This document shows, piece after piece, positions 22,601-33,075 of a stretch of 64,000 bases of DNA. The notes below the pieces were generated by a model, which was not told the origin of the DNA, did no database searches, and was given only the letters and a program-made list of their open reading frames with translations. The position numbers and the translations under genes were made by a program. Numbering within the stretch: position 1 is the stretch's first letter; each line of letters opens with the position of its first letter. This DNA is from Branchiostoma floridae (Eukaryota; Chordata; Leptocardii; Amphioxiformes; Branchiostomatidae), in the NCBI RefSeq assembly GCF_000003815.2, contig NC_049995.1:4717845-4781844 (forward strand), given 5' to 3'.

Positions 22601-24326
22601 CCTTTGCCAGCTTTGATACTATTTCTAAGGCACCGTAGGGTCTGCTTGGAGACTATTGTTTTCAAACTTGTACAGAGTCTATGTTTTCGGTGTGTGTGTT
22701 TGTTTGGGTTAGTGTTTGTGGATAGTCCTTTGGATGCAGTATCAGTATAGAGTGAAAGGGAGTGAGTTGAGTTGTTTTTTACGTGTTTGGTTTATTTTCC
22801 ATGACAGGGCTTGGCAGCCATCAACTCGGACGTGATCAGTCTTGCAGCCAGAGCCAGGGAAGGCAAACTACAGTTACAGGAATTTCAGGTACAAAAGTAC
22901 TCCATTACAGTGTACGGGTATTGGTGGGTTTTTTTTTAGCACTGATAGCATGCTCAAGCAATGGAGCAAAAACTGTTGTCATCAATCAGGCACGTCCAAT
23001 ATGTTTTCCAGTCCTTAGTTTCGCCCTTTTCATGCTTATGTGTGGCAAAATTTCTCTTTTGCAACCAGATCAAATTGCATGATTATGGTACTGTATAGTG
23101 TGTTACATCAGTTATAAGCCTTTTATTTTACAGGGTTTAAGTAATATAGACAAATTTATATTCTTTATGAATCTAGACAAACCTTTACTTATAAAGCATA
23201 TCTGTTCTTACATTTTCAATATCACAAAGAAACGAGAAGAAGCCGAATGTACGCAGTAGAATACGATTCTTGAGTAGTGTAGATTCATTGTATCATTGTA
23301 TCATGTTGTATCGTTTGTTGTGACCTGTACTGAACCCAGTGGGTATATATGTACAATAAAGGTCTTCATTCATTCATTCATTCATTATCATTGTCCTCAC
23401 ATAATAGAAGTTATGGTCTTTTTTCCCACGTTGCAGAAATTTTTACCTGTCTATTTTTGTTTTCAACACGTTTAGGGAGGAACCTTCACAGTGTCGAACC
23501 TAGGCATGTTCGGGATCAAGAACTTCTCTGCAGTGATCAACCCTCCTCAGGCCTGTATCCTGGCCGTGGGAGGGGCTGTCAAGACTGTGGTGCCTGATGC
23601 GGATGCAGAGAACGGGTAAGCTCTCAAATTGTATTGTTGTTTTCTAAGTTGTTCTTAGGTACAGTTGATGTACAAAGGATCACCTCTATGTGAATACCAG
23701 GTGGTCAGCCACATAGACCCCTGGGTAGTTTGGCTGTATTTGCTACACATCTCTTACATTGACAAATCTTAGGAAGAAGATAAGGTATAATCTTGTAAGA
23801 TACAAGGGGCCAGACTGTCGCCAGGGCCCACACAAACCAGTTTTTTGGTACCAGATCCCCAAGGAAATTTGACACTGATGACCATGTTACAGGTTGCCTA
23901 CTAGCATTTTTTGGTTACAGTTGTTTCTGTAGATTGTAGTGATACACTTCTAGGGAATTCTGCCAGGTAGCCACCCACTATAGACCACTGTATTTGGGTA
24001 AGTGTATGTTGTCATGATAACAATTTGTTTGCCATCTGCATTCCCCAGTGTTTTTCCTTTTTTTCTCCACATGCGAAGGGGATCTGTGAGTGTGAAAATG
24101 TTCTATTCTGAAGATGCGTGTACCTCAGAACCTTCACATGCAGTTTTGACACAAGTTACCAGAGGTCCTCATTGACACATGCTGTTTATTTTCCAGCCTG
24201 AGTGTGGCCACCATGATGAGTGTAACTCTGAGCTGTGACCACAGAGTGGTGGACGGTGCTGTCGGAGCGCAGTGGCTTCAAGAGTTCAAACTTTACCTAG
24301 AAAAACCAGAAACCATGTTGTTGTAA
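16641..24326 (+). CDS. DLAT: dihydrolipoyl acetyltransferase, E2 of the pyruvate dehydrogenase complex
   Basis: Transfers the acetyl group from lipoyl-lysine to CoA and forms the structural core of mitochondrial PDH. Twelve exons join in phase: 16641-16783, 17920-17996, 18162-18385, 18963-19076, 19456-19626, 20091-20246, 20532-20617, 21096-21236, 21390-21471, 22808-22888, 23476-23615 and 24197-24326; total 514 codons plus stop. Layout: Arg-rich transit peptide 1-70 (processing probably near RRLYSSD), one lipoyl domain about 78-160 with lipoyl Lys119 in ETDKA, Pro/Ala linker 187-222, E1/E3-binding domain 223-262, second linker, catalytic domain 286-514 with His487 and Asp491 in DHRVVDG. Human DLAT has two lipoyl domains; this has one. 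The start is the first ATG after promoter motifs, and exons 1-2 rest on splice phase and transit-peptide character. Confidence 0.95.
17287..17694 (-). pseudogene. non-LTR retrotransposon ORF2 C-terminal fragment in DLAT intron 1
   Basis: An open frame of 135 codons reads [20 protein letters not shown], then [14 protein letters not shown], then GRPKTTLRR and a DRNLWRK end. This is the conserved tail that follows the reverse transcriptase in many LINE ORF2 proteins, including those in invertebrate chordates. The reverse transcriptase core and the 5' part are absent, so it is a 5'-truncated copy, opposite in orientation to DLAT. The open frame suggests a fairly young insertion. Confidence 0.8.
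18162..19076 (+). CDS. DLAT: DLAT exons 3-4: lipoyl domain
   Basis: Exon 3 (18162-18385) carries [15 protein letters not shown] and the lipoylation motif [12 protein letters not shown]; exon 4 (18963-19076) completes the domain with [15 protein letters not shown] and starts the linker. Both junctions are GT-AG and in phase. Confidence 0.95.
19456..20246 (+). CDS. DLAT: DLAT exons 5-6: Pro/Ala linker and E1/E3-binding domain
   Basis: Exon 5 (19456-19626) opens with a very Pro/Ala-rich linker, then [19 protein letters not shown]; exon 6 (20091-20246) continues [16 protein letters not shown] and a second Ala/Pro linker. This is the peripheral-subunit-binding domain that docks E1 or E3. A long C tract precedes the exon 6 acceptor. 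Confidence 0.95.
20532..24326 (+). CDS. DLAT: DLAT exons 7-12: acetyltransferase catalytic domain
   Basis: Contains [73 protein letters not shown] and [15 protein letters not shown], each matching the 2-oxoacid dehydrogenase acyltransferase fold in order. The His and Asp of HxxxD are present. It ends KPETMLL, nearly the same as the vertebrate C terminus. Confidence 0.97.
21545..22655. mobile_element. TIR transposon (TAGTCTCC family) in DLAT intron 9, carrying a helicase fragment
   Basis: The ends are inverted repeats beginning TAGTCTCCAAGCAGACCCTA, and the element is flanked by the 8-bp direct repeat TTGTTTTC (21537-21544 and 22656-22663). The first 72 bases of the left end are duplicated in tandem (period 72). 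Two relatives occur in this window (27007-28037, 59927-60520). It has no transposase, so it is non-autonomous. 8-bp duplications suit hAT or P superfamilies; the superfamily is not proven. Confidence 0.85.
21876..22043 (+). pseudogene. RecQ-type helicase N-terminal fragment inside the transposon
   Basis: The frame reads [20 protein letters not shown], then [21 protein letters not shown], and is stopped soon after. FxxxFG/Q-type spacing and the Walker A box ATGQGKS followed by LCYQ match the start of the RecQ/WRN helicase core. Motifs Ia to VI are missing, and the frame seems broken just after LCYQ. It lies wholly inside the TIR element, so it is a captured host fragment or a relic of a larger element gene, not a DLAT exon. 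Confidence 0.7.
23225..23398 (+). mobile_element. LINE 3' tail in DLAT intron 10
   Basis: The sequence ends GTACAATAAAGGTC followed by (TTCA)n, the usual AATAAA plus short-repeat tail of CR1/L2-like elements. Only the 3' end is seen. Confidence 0.5.
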
Positions 24327-24329
24327 TAT

Positions 24330-25480
24330 AACAACTGTATGAAGTCTCCCCAGAAAAAGATAAGACATATAGAATTTATAGCATATTTTATGTGAAAAGT
24401 TTTCCTTAGGTTCAAAACATGATAATTGAATGTTGTGATGAACTAAAATTTCAGAGTTATAACATGTGCAAAGTTGGTATTTAAAAATAATTTGTATGTG
24501 AGTTTTAAGTCTACTCATGACAGTTGAAGGGCATTGAAAAAACTGGCTTTCTATAGGTTTTCTTTAGCTAAAGCAGATGGAAGGGGACAAAATGTAACAA
24601 ATTTTGATGAAAATACGATTTTAATGCTTATTTGTTGGAAAAATTATTTTTCAACCAACAAAAAAGTAATATACTTTTCCCTTCATCACAAGTGATTGCT
24701 TAATTTGTAGAAAATTTATCTTGAGAAAGACACACATACTGAAAATCACACTACTGTATGTGTAACTAGTCTATTGTTCAATTTTTGTTTCGACTGAATC
24801 GCCAATAAGAAACCATGAGTAACGTTTAAGAATGAACAATTCATGCAAATAAACATTTTGTTCAATCAATGAGGTTGCCATTGTCTGTATCTGGGATTTT
24901 GTCCAAATACATTTAGAAAATTTATATATTTTCATCATCATTATTTCAAGCAGATCACACAGTTTAATAAGTTCACTGTTTCCAGAGTTTCTGTCTTCCA
25001 TTATTTTTTTTTTGGCAACTCCCTTGGGAAGCTTGCCTAAGGGTATAGTACTGTATACAGTCTGCAAGAATTCCTGGAATTGTACAGGCATTTTCATGAC
25101 TGTCCAGGCATATCCAGCTTTTGTTTTGATACCATCCTAGGAAGATGGACAGTACTTTTGCATTCAAGAAGCGTCAAGAAGATAGCAAAAGGAACAGTTG
25201 TTATGCAGGTAGACATCACTCAAGGAATAGTTACTGTTAGTCCACGCGAGGTGACAGTTTGTAAACAAACAAGATGGCTGCAGCAAAATTAAAAAAAAAA
25301 CAGCGTTTCAAAAAGGAAGCATGGGTAACAGATGCCCGCAGTCAATTTTTTTTCTCCAGTTTAAGTGTTCTATTCATCGCAGACTTGCCATTAATATTGT
25401 GATAATGGTTTTATAGGCAGACATGTTGCAGTCTGTGCTGTGACCTGTGCACAATTGTTACATTGTATGGCCTGCATCAA
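24330..25480. other. DLAT 3' UTR and intergenic sequence
   Basis: The first 500 bases are probably 3' UTR. A minus-strand open frame of 108 codons (25097-24771) shows no recognised domain and I do not call it. Confidence 0.4.
24848..24853 (+). promoter_or_regulatory. DLAT: candidate DLAT polyadenylation signal
   Basis: AATAAA on the sense strand about 520 bases after the stop codon, followed by a T/G-rich stretch (TTTTGTTC). Confidence 0.4.
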
Positions 25481-25491
25481 TCAGTTCTAAC

Positions 25492-25887
25492 TAGTGGTGC
25501 GCACCTAAACTCATATTCAGGTCCGGATTCAGGTTCAGGTCCGGACTTTAAGTCCGGACCTGAACCCATCATTGCATATTATGTGCACTATAGAAAGAAT
25601 AGACAGAAATTTTTCTTTTTCAGGGGGAGGGGGGCTGGTGCATATAAAATTGCATGTTAGCATGAATTGAAATGCAATGTGAAAAATACATGCAAATTAA
25701 TTGTCTTGTTGCAGTGCAAATTTCACTGTCTATGGAAGGTTTTAGATGGTTTAGAACAAAAAAGGGAACATAAATGACAGCTTTTTGCAAGTCCGGACTT
25801 GGCTACGGACGTTAAGGTTTTTTTTGGACTTGGACCTAAACATTTTTAGGTCCAATTCCAAGTCCGGGCTTTAGGTACGCACCACTA
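25492..25887. mobile_element. hAT-type MITE, 396 bp, copy 1
   Basis: Inverted ends TAGTGGTGCGCACC and GGTACGCACCACTA, flanked by the perfect 8-bp duplication GTTCTAAC (25484-25491 and 25888-25895). The interior has repeated GGTCCGGA motifs in both orientations. No transposase. A second copy in opposite orientation is at 39742-40155. Confidence 0.9.
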
Positions 25888-25895
25888 GTTCTAAC

Positions 25896-27000
25896 CGTGG
25901 TAAATCTTAACTGATATCAGCCCTACAGCTTCAACTATACTCTTGATAGCACTGAAAATTTGATGGTTATGTGACTGTAACAATGGGGTGTTAGAGTTAA
26001 TACTATTTGGTGTTGTTATTTTATGTAGATTAGTTGTTGCAACTCTACAGACATTGCCTTCAAAGTTCCTCACTTGATAGCATTTTATCAGCAAATTCAG
26101 ACGAGAAACACACATGGACTTTTCTATTTTTCTTTTTATTACACAATCATTACAAAACTATTGTACAATACAGAAAATGCACGTAGTTCAATACATAGTG
26201 TCATATTCTATTTACATCACATTGCCTTTAGACAGAGGTATTCTGGTGTAAATTTGTGAGATATCTTCTTTCTTCCTTTACCAATGCACTTGTCAAAACT
26301 TCCTGGCTGATGTCCTTGTAACTGGTTTATCGTGTGAGCTTGGCCAAAATGTATTTCTGTGGACCTGAGAGCTTTGGCCGTCTGCCGGGATTAATCAAAA
26401 CGCTCCGGCTTATAGGTCAGTTCTTAGGTAAATTTCCCCAGAGCGTTTTATGAGAAAAGGAATGTTGTATACATGGCTATAATTTGGGCAATGGTAATAC
26501 CAAGTCCTTTTCCACTACTGATTTTCATGCACGTGTAGCAAAGAATGTTGGCAGTAACGCTGAAAATGGGACCGGATATTCTGCAGTTTGGTGTCAGTGT
26601 TGTTTTTGGTGACGCCTCAGGGGCTAGCCTAACAGTATAGTGTGCGCGCGTTTAGCAAGAATTCCCAGAATTTGACAAGAATTTCTGGTACTTTTCCACG
26701 CGCAGTTGTTATTTGCTAACAGAATAAACCAATTGTCGGGTTCACCACTATTCCAAATGATATGCTAGAAAATGCGCATGCCTCCGTGAAAGAATTTATC
26801 TTTGTGAATTTCTTGTTTTGTTCATTACTATGAGTTTCTAGCTGCTTCTGTCTAATGCATTTTCCCATGCATGTGTGTCACACACGTGCATATAACAAAA
26901 ATTTGAAACAGGAAATGAGATAACCTATTTTGGGACCTATGACCTAACATCTTCCTGTCAGTGTCCACAACGTGCTGAGAATGTAGATACCAGCCTGGTG
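25896..27000. other. intergenic, no gene recognised
   Basis: No coding signal. A short imperfect inverted pair (AAAACGCTC ... GAGCGTTTTA) lies at about 26398-26450. Confidence 0.35.
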
Positions 27001-27006
27001 GGGAAC

Positions 27007-28037
27007 TAATCTCCAAGCAGATCTTGCTGTGGCAAATGGGAAGGAGTTTAGCCGGCAGAGGAGTTATTGGCCACAGCGAAGATCTGCTGCAGAACGCACC
27101 GGTCAAAGGCTATTATCAGGCAATTAAACTGCGTTAGGAAGAAGGTGCGAATTGCCCCGGGCGTGCGGGGCCAGGGATCCCGTCACGGGTCGGCTGTAAG
27201 AGTTCATTGTGTTTTCTGTGACATCTGGGGATGTCTTTGCTTCTTTGGTGTCAATAACGCGTCAATAACTTACTACGTACTGGAGGAAAACAACAGCAAA
27301 ACGCGTCAGCACGATGCGACAGGACGCAAGTGCAGTGGGGAGGGGGGCCCTGACGTCGATTTCCCCCAACGTTTCATGAAGCCACGGCGCCCGTTTGTTT
27401 GCCTGAGAATGCACCGGACGCCGTTAGAAATAATTCAAATCGCCTTTGCTGAAAATGCACGTGCTGATTATGTGGATACCTTTCCAAAATTTCAAGTTCT
27501 GTCTACGTTTTTACACGCCGATGTCTGTCCGTCAAATGTGACGAGCGTGGGTCTTTGAACCGAATCCAAGCGTATATGATCGGTAAAGATTTGAAGTTGC
27601 AGACATGAAAAAATGATACAGGAAGTGTTTAGCGCAGCTTTTATTGCAAAATATATACAAGTAACAACTAGATAATAACTTGTTATTTGTGTACAACTGA
27701 TAATTTCATATGTCGATACGTTGTCTTGGTGCGCTGTGATGCAGTCTGCTCCAGCGGTTTCGGGGGGAAGCCCCCGCTGTGAACTGGCGCGGCTCCTCGC
27801 GTTTGTCCCAGATACTGGCTCGGAAGGGTTGTAAAACGATAATCCTGGCCAAATTTAGCCAATTTGCACGTTGGAGGTAAGTGGATACTAGGAGGAGCAG
27901 AAACACGTTTCTGAAAAGATCGCTCCTCCCGCTGCCTTTGACCGGTGCGTTCTGCAGCAGATCTTCGCTGTGGCCAATAACTCCTCTGCCGGCTAAACTC
28001 CTTCCCATTTGCCACAGCAAGATCTGCTTGGAGATTA
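27007..28037. mobile_element. TIR transposon, TAATCTCC/TAGTCTCC family, 1.03 kb
   Basis: Inverted ends TAATCTCCAAGCAGATCTTG with at least 90 bases of inverted similarity (through CTTTGACCGGTGCGTT), flanked by GTGGGGAAC on both sides. Internal sequence resembles the DLAT-intron element, including a stretch homologous to the start of its helicase fragment. A 163-codon open frame (27067-27558) has no recognised domain. The right end abuts the 135-bp minisatellite. Confidence 0.8.
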
Positions 28038-28049
28038 GTGGGGAACCAC

Positions 28050-29775
28050 TTTGAACAGATTTGACCTCCACTTGTTGTCAGTCTGCGGTGACACATTTTC
28101 CTGTCACTCGCCCGTATCGAACTAAATAACTAACCCAAACATAAATATCAATATGACTTACTACAAAAATTTCTCATTCAAAACCACTCTGAAGAACTTT
28201 GACCTCCACTTCCTGTCAGTCTGCGATGACACATTTTCCTGTCACTCTCCTGTATCCAACTAAATAACTAACCCACACATAAGTATGACTTTGCATACTA
28301 CAAACATTATCCATTCAAGACCACTTTGAACAAATATGACCTCCACTTCCTGTCAGTCTGCGTTGACACATTTTCCTGTCACTCACCTGTATCCAACTAA
28401 ATAACTAACCAACACATAAAGAAATACTTACTACAAAAAGTACTCAATAACATTCAACACCACTTTGAACAGATTTGACCTCCACTTCCTGTCTGTCTGC
28501 GTTGACACGTTTTCCTGTCACTCTCCTGTAGCCAACTAAATAACTAACCAACGCATAAATATGACTTACTACAAAAGTTACTCATTCAAAACCACTTCAA
28601 ACAAATTTGACCTCCACTTCCTGTGACATATTTTCCTGCCACTCTCTTGCATCCAACTAATAAATGACTAACCCACACTTAAATATGACTAACTACAAAC
28701 ATTACTCATTCAGGACCACTCTGAAGAACTTTGACCTCCACTTCCTGTCAGTCTGCGATGACACATTCCCCTGTCATTGGCCTGTATCCAACTAAATAAC
28801 TAACCCACACATAAATATAACTTAATTACTGCAAAAATTACTCATTAAAAACACTTTGAACAGATTTGACCTCCACTTCCTGTCAGTCTGCAATGACACA
28901 CATTTCCTGTCACTCTCCTGTATCCAACTATATAAGTAACCCACACATAAATATGACTTACTACAAAAATAACTAATTCAAAACCACTTTGAACAACTTT
29001 GACCTCCACTTCCTGCCTGTCTGCAATGACACATTTTCCTGCCACTCTCCAGTATCCATCTGAATAACTAACCCAAACATAAATATGACTTACTACAAAA
29101 ATTACTCATTCAAAATCACTTCGAACAAATTTGACCTCCACTTCCTATCTTTCTGTGATGACACATTTTCCTGCCACTCTCCTGTATCTAACTGAATAAC
29201 TAGCCCATACATAAATAAATAAATACTTACAACAAAAATTACTCAATGATATTCAACACCACTTTGAACAGATTTGACCTCCACTTCCTGTCTGCGTTGA
29301 CACATTTTCCTGTCACTCACCTGTATCCAACTAAACAACTAACCCACACATAAATATGACTTACTACAAAAGTTACTCATTCAAAACCACTTCAAACAAA
29401 TTTGACCTCCACTTCCTGTGACATATTTTCCTGCCACTCTCTTGTATCCAACTAATAAATGACTAACCCACACTTAAATATGACTTACTACAAAAATTAC
29501 TCATTCAGGACCACTTTGAACAACTTTGACCTCCACTTCCTGTCAGTCTGCGATGACACATTTTCCTGTCACTCGCCTGTATCAAACTAAATAACTAACC
29601 CACACATAAATATGACTAACTACAAAAATTACTTTCAAAACCACTTTGAACAGATTTGACCTCCACTTCCTGTCAGTCTGCGATGACACATTTTCCTGTT
29701 ACTCGCCTGTATCCAACTAAATAACTAACCCACACATAAATATGACTAACTACAAAAATTACTCATTCAAAACCA
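28050..29775. repeat. minisatellite, unit about 135 bp, 13 copies
   Basis: Units contain TTGACCTCCACTTCCTGTC, GACACATTTTCCTGTCACTC and CAACTAAATAACTAACCCAC. Starts of the first block at 28063, 28201, 28338, 28477, 28609, 28733, 28868, 29001, 29133, 29276, 29404, 29528 and 29658 give a period of 124-143. The array resumes at 30540 after an insertion. Confidence 0.95.
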
Positions 29776-29784
29776 ATTAGAAAC

Positions 29785-30480
29785 ATTACACATAACACAA
29801 GCACTTAAGCAGTGTGGATACCCGTCTTGGGCTATAAACAAAGCCACGGCACCCAGGTCCACTGTTCCCTGTGACCACAACCCGAACCCTGCCACGCGCC
29901 AGAACAACAGAGGGTTTGTCGTCCTGCCCTATGTGAAGGGCGTCTCGGAAGACCTCCGTAGGATTTTCGCGAGCCACAGCGTACAAACCTGTTTTAGACC
30001 TACGCGAACCCTACGACAGTCACTGGTGGCACCAAAAGACAAAACAAAGAAGGAGGATAAGTGTGGCGTGATATACCACATCCCGTGTCAGGGAAGAAAT
30101 ACCCGTGGTCCCTGCCAAGAATCATACATTGGGGAAACTGAGCGCTCGCTCAAGACTAGGTTCTTGGAGCACAGGAGAAAGAGTTCGGCCTCGTCGGAGG
30201 TATCACAACACATTCATATTGAGTCACCGGGACATTTCATCAGCTTGGACAAAGTACAAATATTGGACACCGAATCGGATTACTTTGCGAGGGGGGTAAA
30301 GGAGGCCATCTACATAAGAGCACATCAACCGACACTCAACAGAGACGGGGGCCGATATCGTCTGCCAGGCATTTATGATTCGTTACTCGAATCACGTGTC
30401 TCTAAGTCACGTGATCAGAGTAACTGAATCGTCACTCCTGAAGAAGGTCGACGGAAGAGCGACTGAAAATTCGAGGTGAG
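29785..30480 (+). pseudogene. Penelope-like retroelement fragment with GIY-YIG endonuclease
   Basis: An open frame to the stop at 30427 reads VLPYVKGVSEDLRRIFASH and TLRQSLVAPKDK, which match the link after the Penelope reverse transcriptase, then a GIY-YIG nuclease domain: CGVIYHIPC, SYIGETERSLKTRFLEHRR, KEAIYIRAHQPTLNRDGG and YRLPGIYD. The Arg, Glu and Asn expected in the nuclease are present. The reverse transcriptase itself is absent, so the copy is 5'-truncated. It sits inside, and splits, the 135-bp minisatellite. The open frame argues for a recent insertion or retained use. Confidence 0.8.
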
Positions 30481-30539
30481 AATAATTTGTGTTGTACTAC
30501 AGTTGAAAAACTTCAATATGTATTCTATCAACACAGATG

Positions 30540-31245
30540 AGCTTTCATGCTCATTCAAAACCACTTTGAACAGATTTGACCTCCACTTCCTGTCTGTCTG
30601 CAATGACACATTTTCCTGTCACTCACCTGTATCCAACTACATAACTAACCAACACATAAATAAATACTTACTACAAAAAGTACTCAATGACATTCAACAC
30701 CACTTTGAACAGATTTGACCTCCTCTTCCTGTCTGTCTGCGATGACACATTTTCCTGTCACTCGCCTGTATCGAACTAAATAACTAACCCAAACATAAAT
30801 ATTAATATGACTTACTACAAAAATTACTCATTCAAAACCACTCTGAAGAACTTTGACCTCCTCTTCCTGTCTGTCTGCGATGACACATTTCCTGTCACTC
30901 GCCTGTATCGAACTAAATAAATAACCCAAACATAAATATTAATATTACTTACTACAAAAATTATTCATTCAAAACCACTCTGAAGAACTTTGACCTCCTC
31001 TTCCTGTCAGTCTGCGATGACACATTTTCCTGTCACTCACCTGTATCCAACTATTAATAACTAACACACGCATAAATATGACTTACTACAAAAATTACTC
31101 ATTCAAAACCGCTTCAAACAGATTTAGCCTCCACTTCCTGTCAGTCTGCAATGACACACATTTTCCTGTCACTCGCCTGTATCCAACTGAATAACTAACC
31201 CACACATAAATATGACTCACTAAAATTACTCATCGAAAATTATTA
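30540..31245. repeat. minisatellite continuation, about 5 copies
   Basis: Same 135-bp unit as the array to the left (starts at 30578, 30717, 30854, 30992 and about 31126). Several copies here read CTCCTCTTCCTGTC instead of CTCCACTTCCTGTC, showing local homogenisation. Confidence 0.95.
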
Positions 31246-31249
31246 TGAT

Positions 31250-32830
31250 GTAAATATATACAGAAATAGAAGTGTGAAATAAAGGTAAAGAGTAATGACT
31301 CATTGGCTGTTCAATGACAGTTCATTGAAACAATAGACTCCAGCTTCCCAAATATAAACTTTTTTTGTCAAGAACATCATTAATCTATAGCTACATACAT
31401 CTGCCTGAAGGTGCATTTGGTAGTTATGCCAACACATATATTCAAGTGAAACTCTACAATGTAAGTTGTGAAATGACTATTTCACATATGTGTTACGTTT
31501 TCCTGTGCGTTTTGACATTTTCATCGATGTCGACTAAAATATTGAGGTCAGAAGAATCTAAATAATCCCCGACATGGTGCAAAGGATGTAAATTAAAAGG
31601 TATCTTCGATACAATGCAAAAATTGGGGATGTCACAATCTCCCGTAAACGCAGTCATAAAAACTCAGCTTATTTGTCAAATCTTAAAAGTCCAATGCAAA
31701 CATTTTCTGTTCAACGGAACAGTCTCATTCAAACCACAGTAAGATTCCTTGTGCATATACACGTAGAGGCTGAAATGGCTAAAACACTGTGACCTGTGTG
31801 CCTGCCAATGATAGTGACCTTTGTCTTACAGATTTTTACTATACAAAACAAATTTACACATTTCACATCACGCAATCCATGACATCAGCCAGTCACGGAA
31901 GAGCACATCATTCATATAGATACTATCTTTCAGTTGGTGGCGCGAAATGATGCTAGTATTAGTAAAATATCAACATGACAAAAAGACATCCTAAAACAAA
32001 TCACATCTCAAACCTGTCCAAACATTCTTAAAGCTATACTACGTAATAGTTGGACAATACAAAAAGTAGATTCTGCCATTTCTTTACATAGTAAGCTAAA
32101 TCTACCGTTTAGCATTGAATACCAAGGCTCAGTGAGAGAAGTTGCAACATCAGTGCATCATACAAACATGTCTACAAACTGTGATCTTACAGGAGGGTCT
32201 AACTCTGTTGATCACTCAGATAAATTACGTAGTATACCTTTAATATACTACTGTTTAAAAGTGACGTACATCTTGAGACATCTGTAAACACATCCCTTCC
32301 CATATGATGATGATGACTTCCCTAGCCAAACTCACTTTCACTTGAGTCGCATTAGACAATCGGTGTTTATGTTTGAACGTAACGACAAAAGGCTGTTTAA
32401 GATCAAACCATTTCTTTAGATTCTGAGAATCTGAGTCAATTGCTTTTGATACAAGGACAACGATGGCAGCTATGTACAGTTTAAACGAATGACATACAGC
32501 CTGACGTTGGACATTTGATATAACCCACAAACACACATGTGTGCTACACGCATATACGAACACACATATGCACAAGCACACTAAAGCTATACATCTGGTT
32601 TAGAGCATAGAAATATATATATATTTTTCAATTCAGTCTTTAAGAATTTTGTAAGAATTCATTTTTAAGAATGACACTTGATTTTCAACAAGTTTAAGCA
32701 CTTTTCTCGAAAATTCATACAATTTGTAAAAACACCAATTTCATTTTTGAAAGACCAATTTCATTTTTGTTTGTGATATAAAAGAATTTTGTCAAGAATA
32801 GAAAATGAATGTTATGGTAGAACATATTAT
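31250..32830. other. GPCR 3' UTR and intergenic sequence
   Basis: AT-rich; part is probably the 3' UTR of the receptor gene. No canonical AATAAA was identified on the minus strand close to the stop codon. Confidence 0.35.
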
Positions 32831-32832
32831 GT

Positions 32833-33075
32833 TTACGAAACCACGATCATGTTTGTGGTGATGGGCTTATTTTGAGCTACGTTGAACATCTCAATATCAG
32901 TGGGGGCGACAGAATGATGGTTGGCATGAAGGACCTCTCCCGAGCCAGCCTGGACCCTGCCCTTCCCCACCAAATGGAACAGTCCGCGGCGGAACTTGTC
33001 ATTGGTGAATCCGTAGATGATGCAGTTGATGCTCGAGGACGCATGCGCCATGATCAGGGCGAGGAAGTGCACCGT
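32833..33075 (-). CDS. GPCR exon 6: TM7 and C-terminal tail
   Basis: Encodes ALIMAHASSSINCIIYGFTN, then a basic helix-8 region (KFRRGLFHLVGKGR) and a 45-residue tail to TAA. There is no Cys directly after helix 8, so no obvious palmitoylation site. Confidence 0.9.
   Translation of the reverse strand, partial: TVHFLALIMAHASSSINCIIYGFTNDKFRRGLFHLVGKGRVQAGSGEVLHANHHSVAPTDIEMFNVAQNKPITTNMIVVS

Noticed and set aside
24771-25097. minus-strand 108-codon open frame downstream of DLAT
   Set aside because: No domain, no promoter or splice evidence; left as intergenic.
27067-27558. 163-codon plus-strand open frame in the 27007-28037 element
   Set aside because: No domain recognised; only its start aligns with the helicase fragment of the sister element, and the rest looks like chance openness.
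28845-29045. minus-strand open frame
   Set aside because: It is an in-phase reading of the 135-bp minisatellite.
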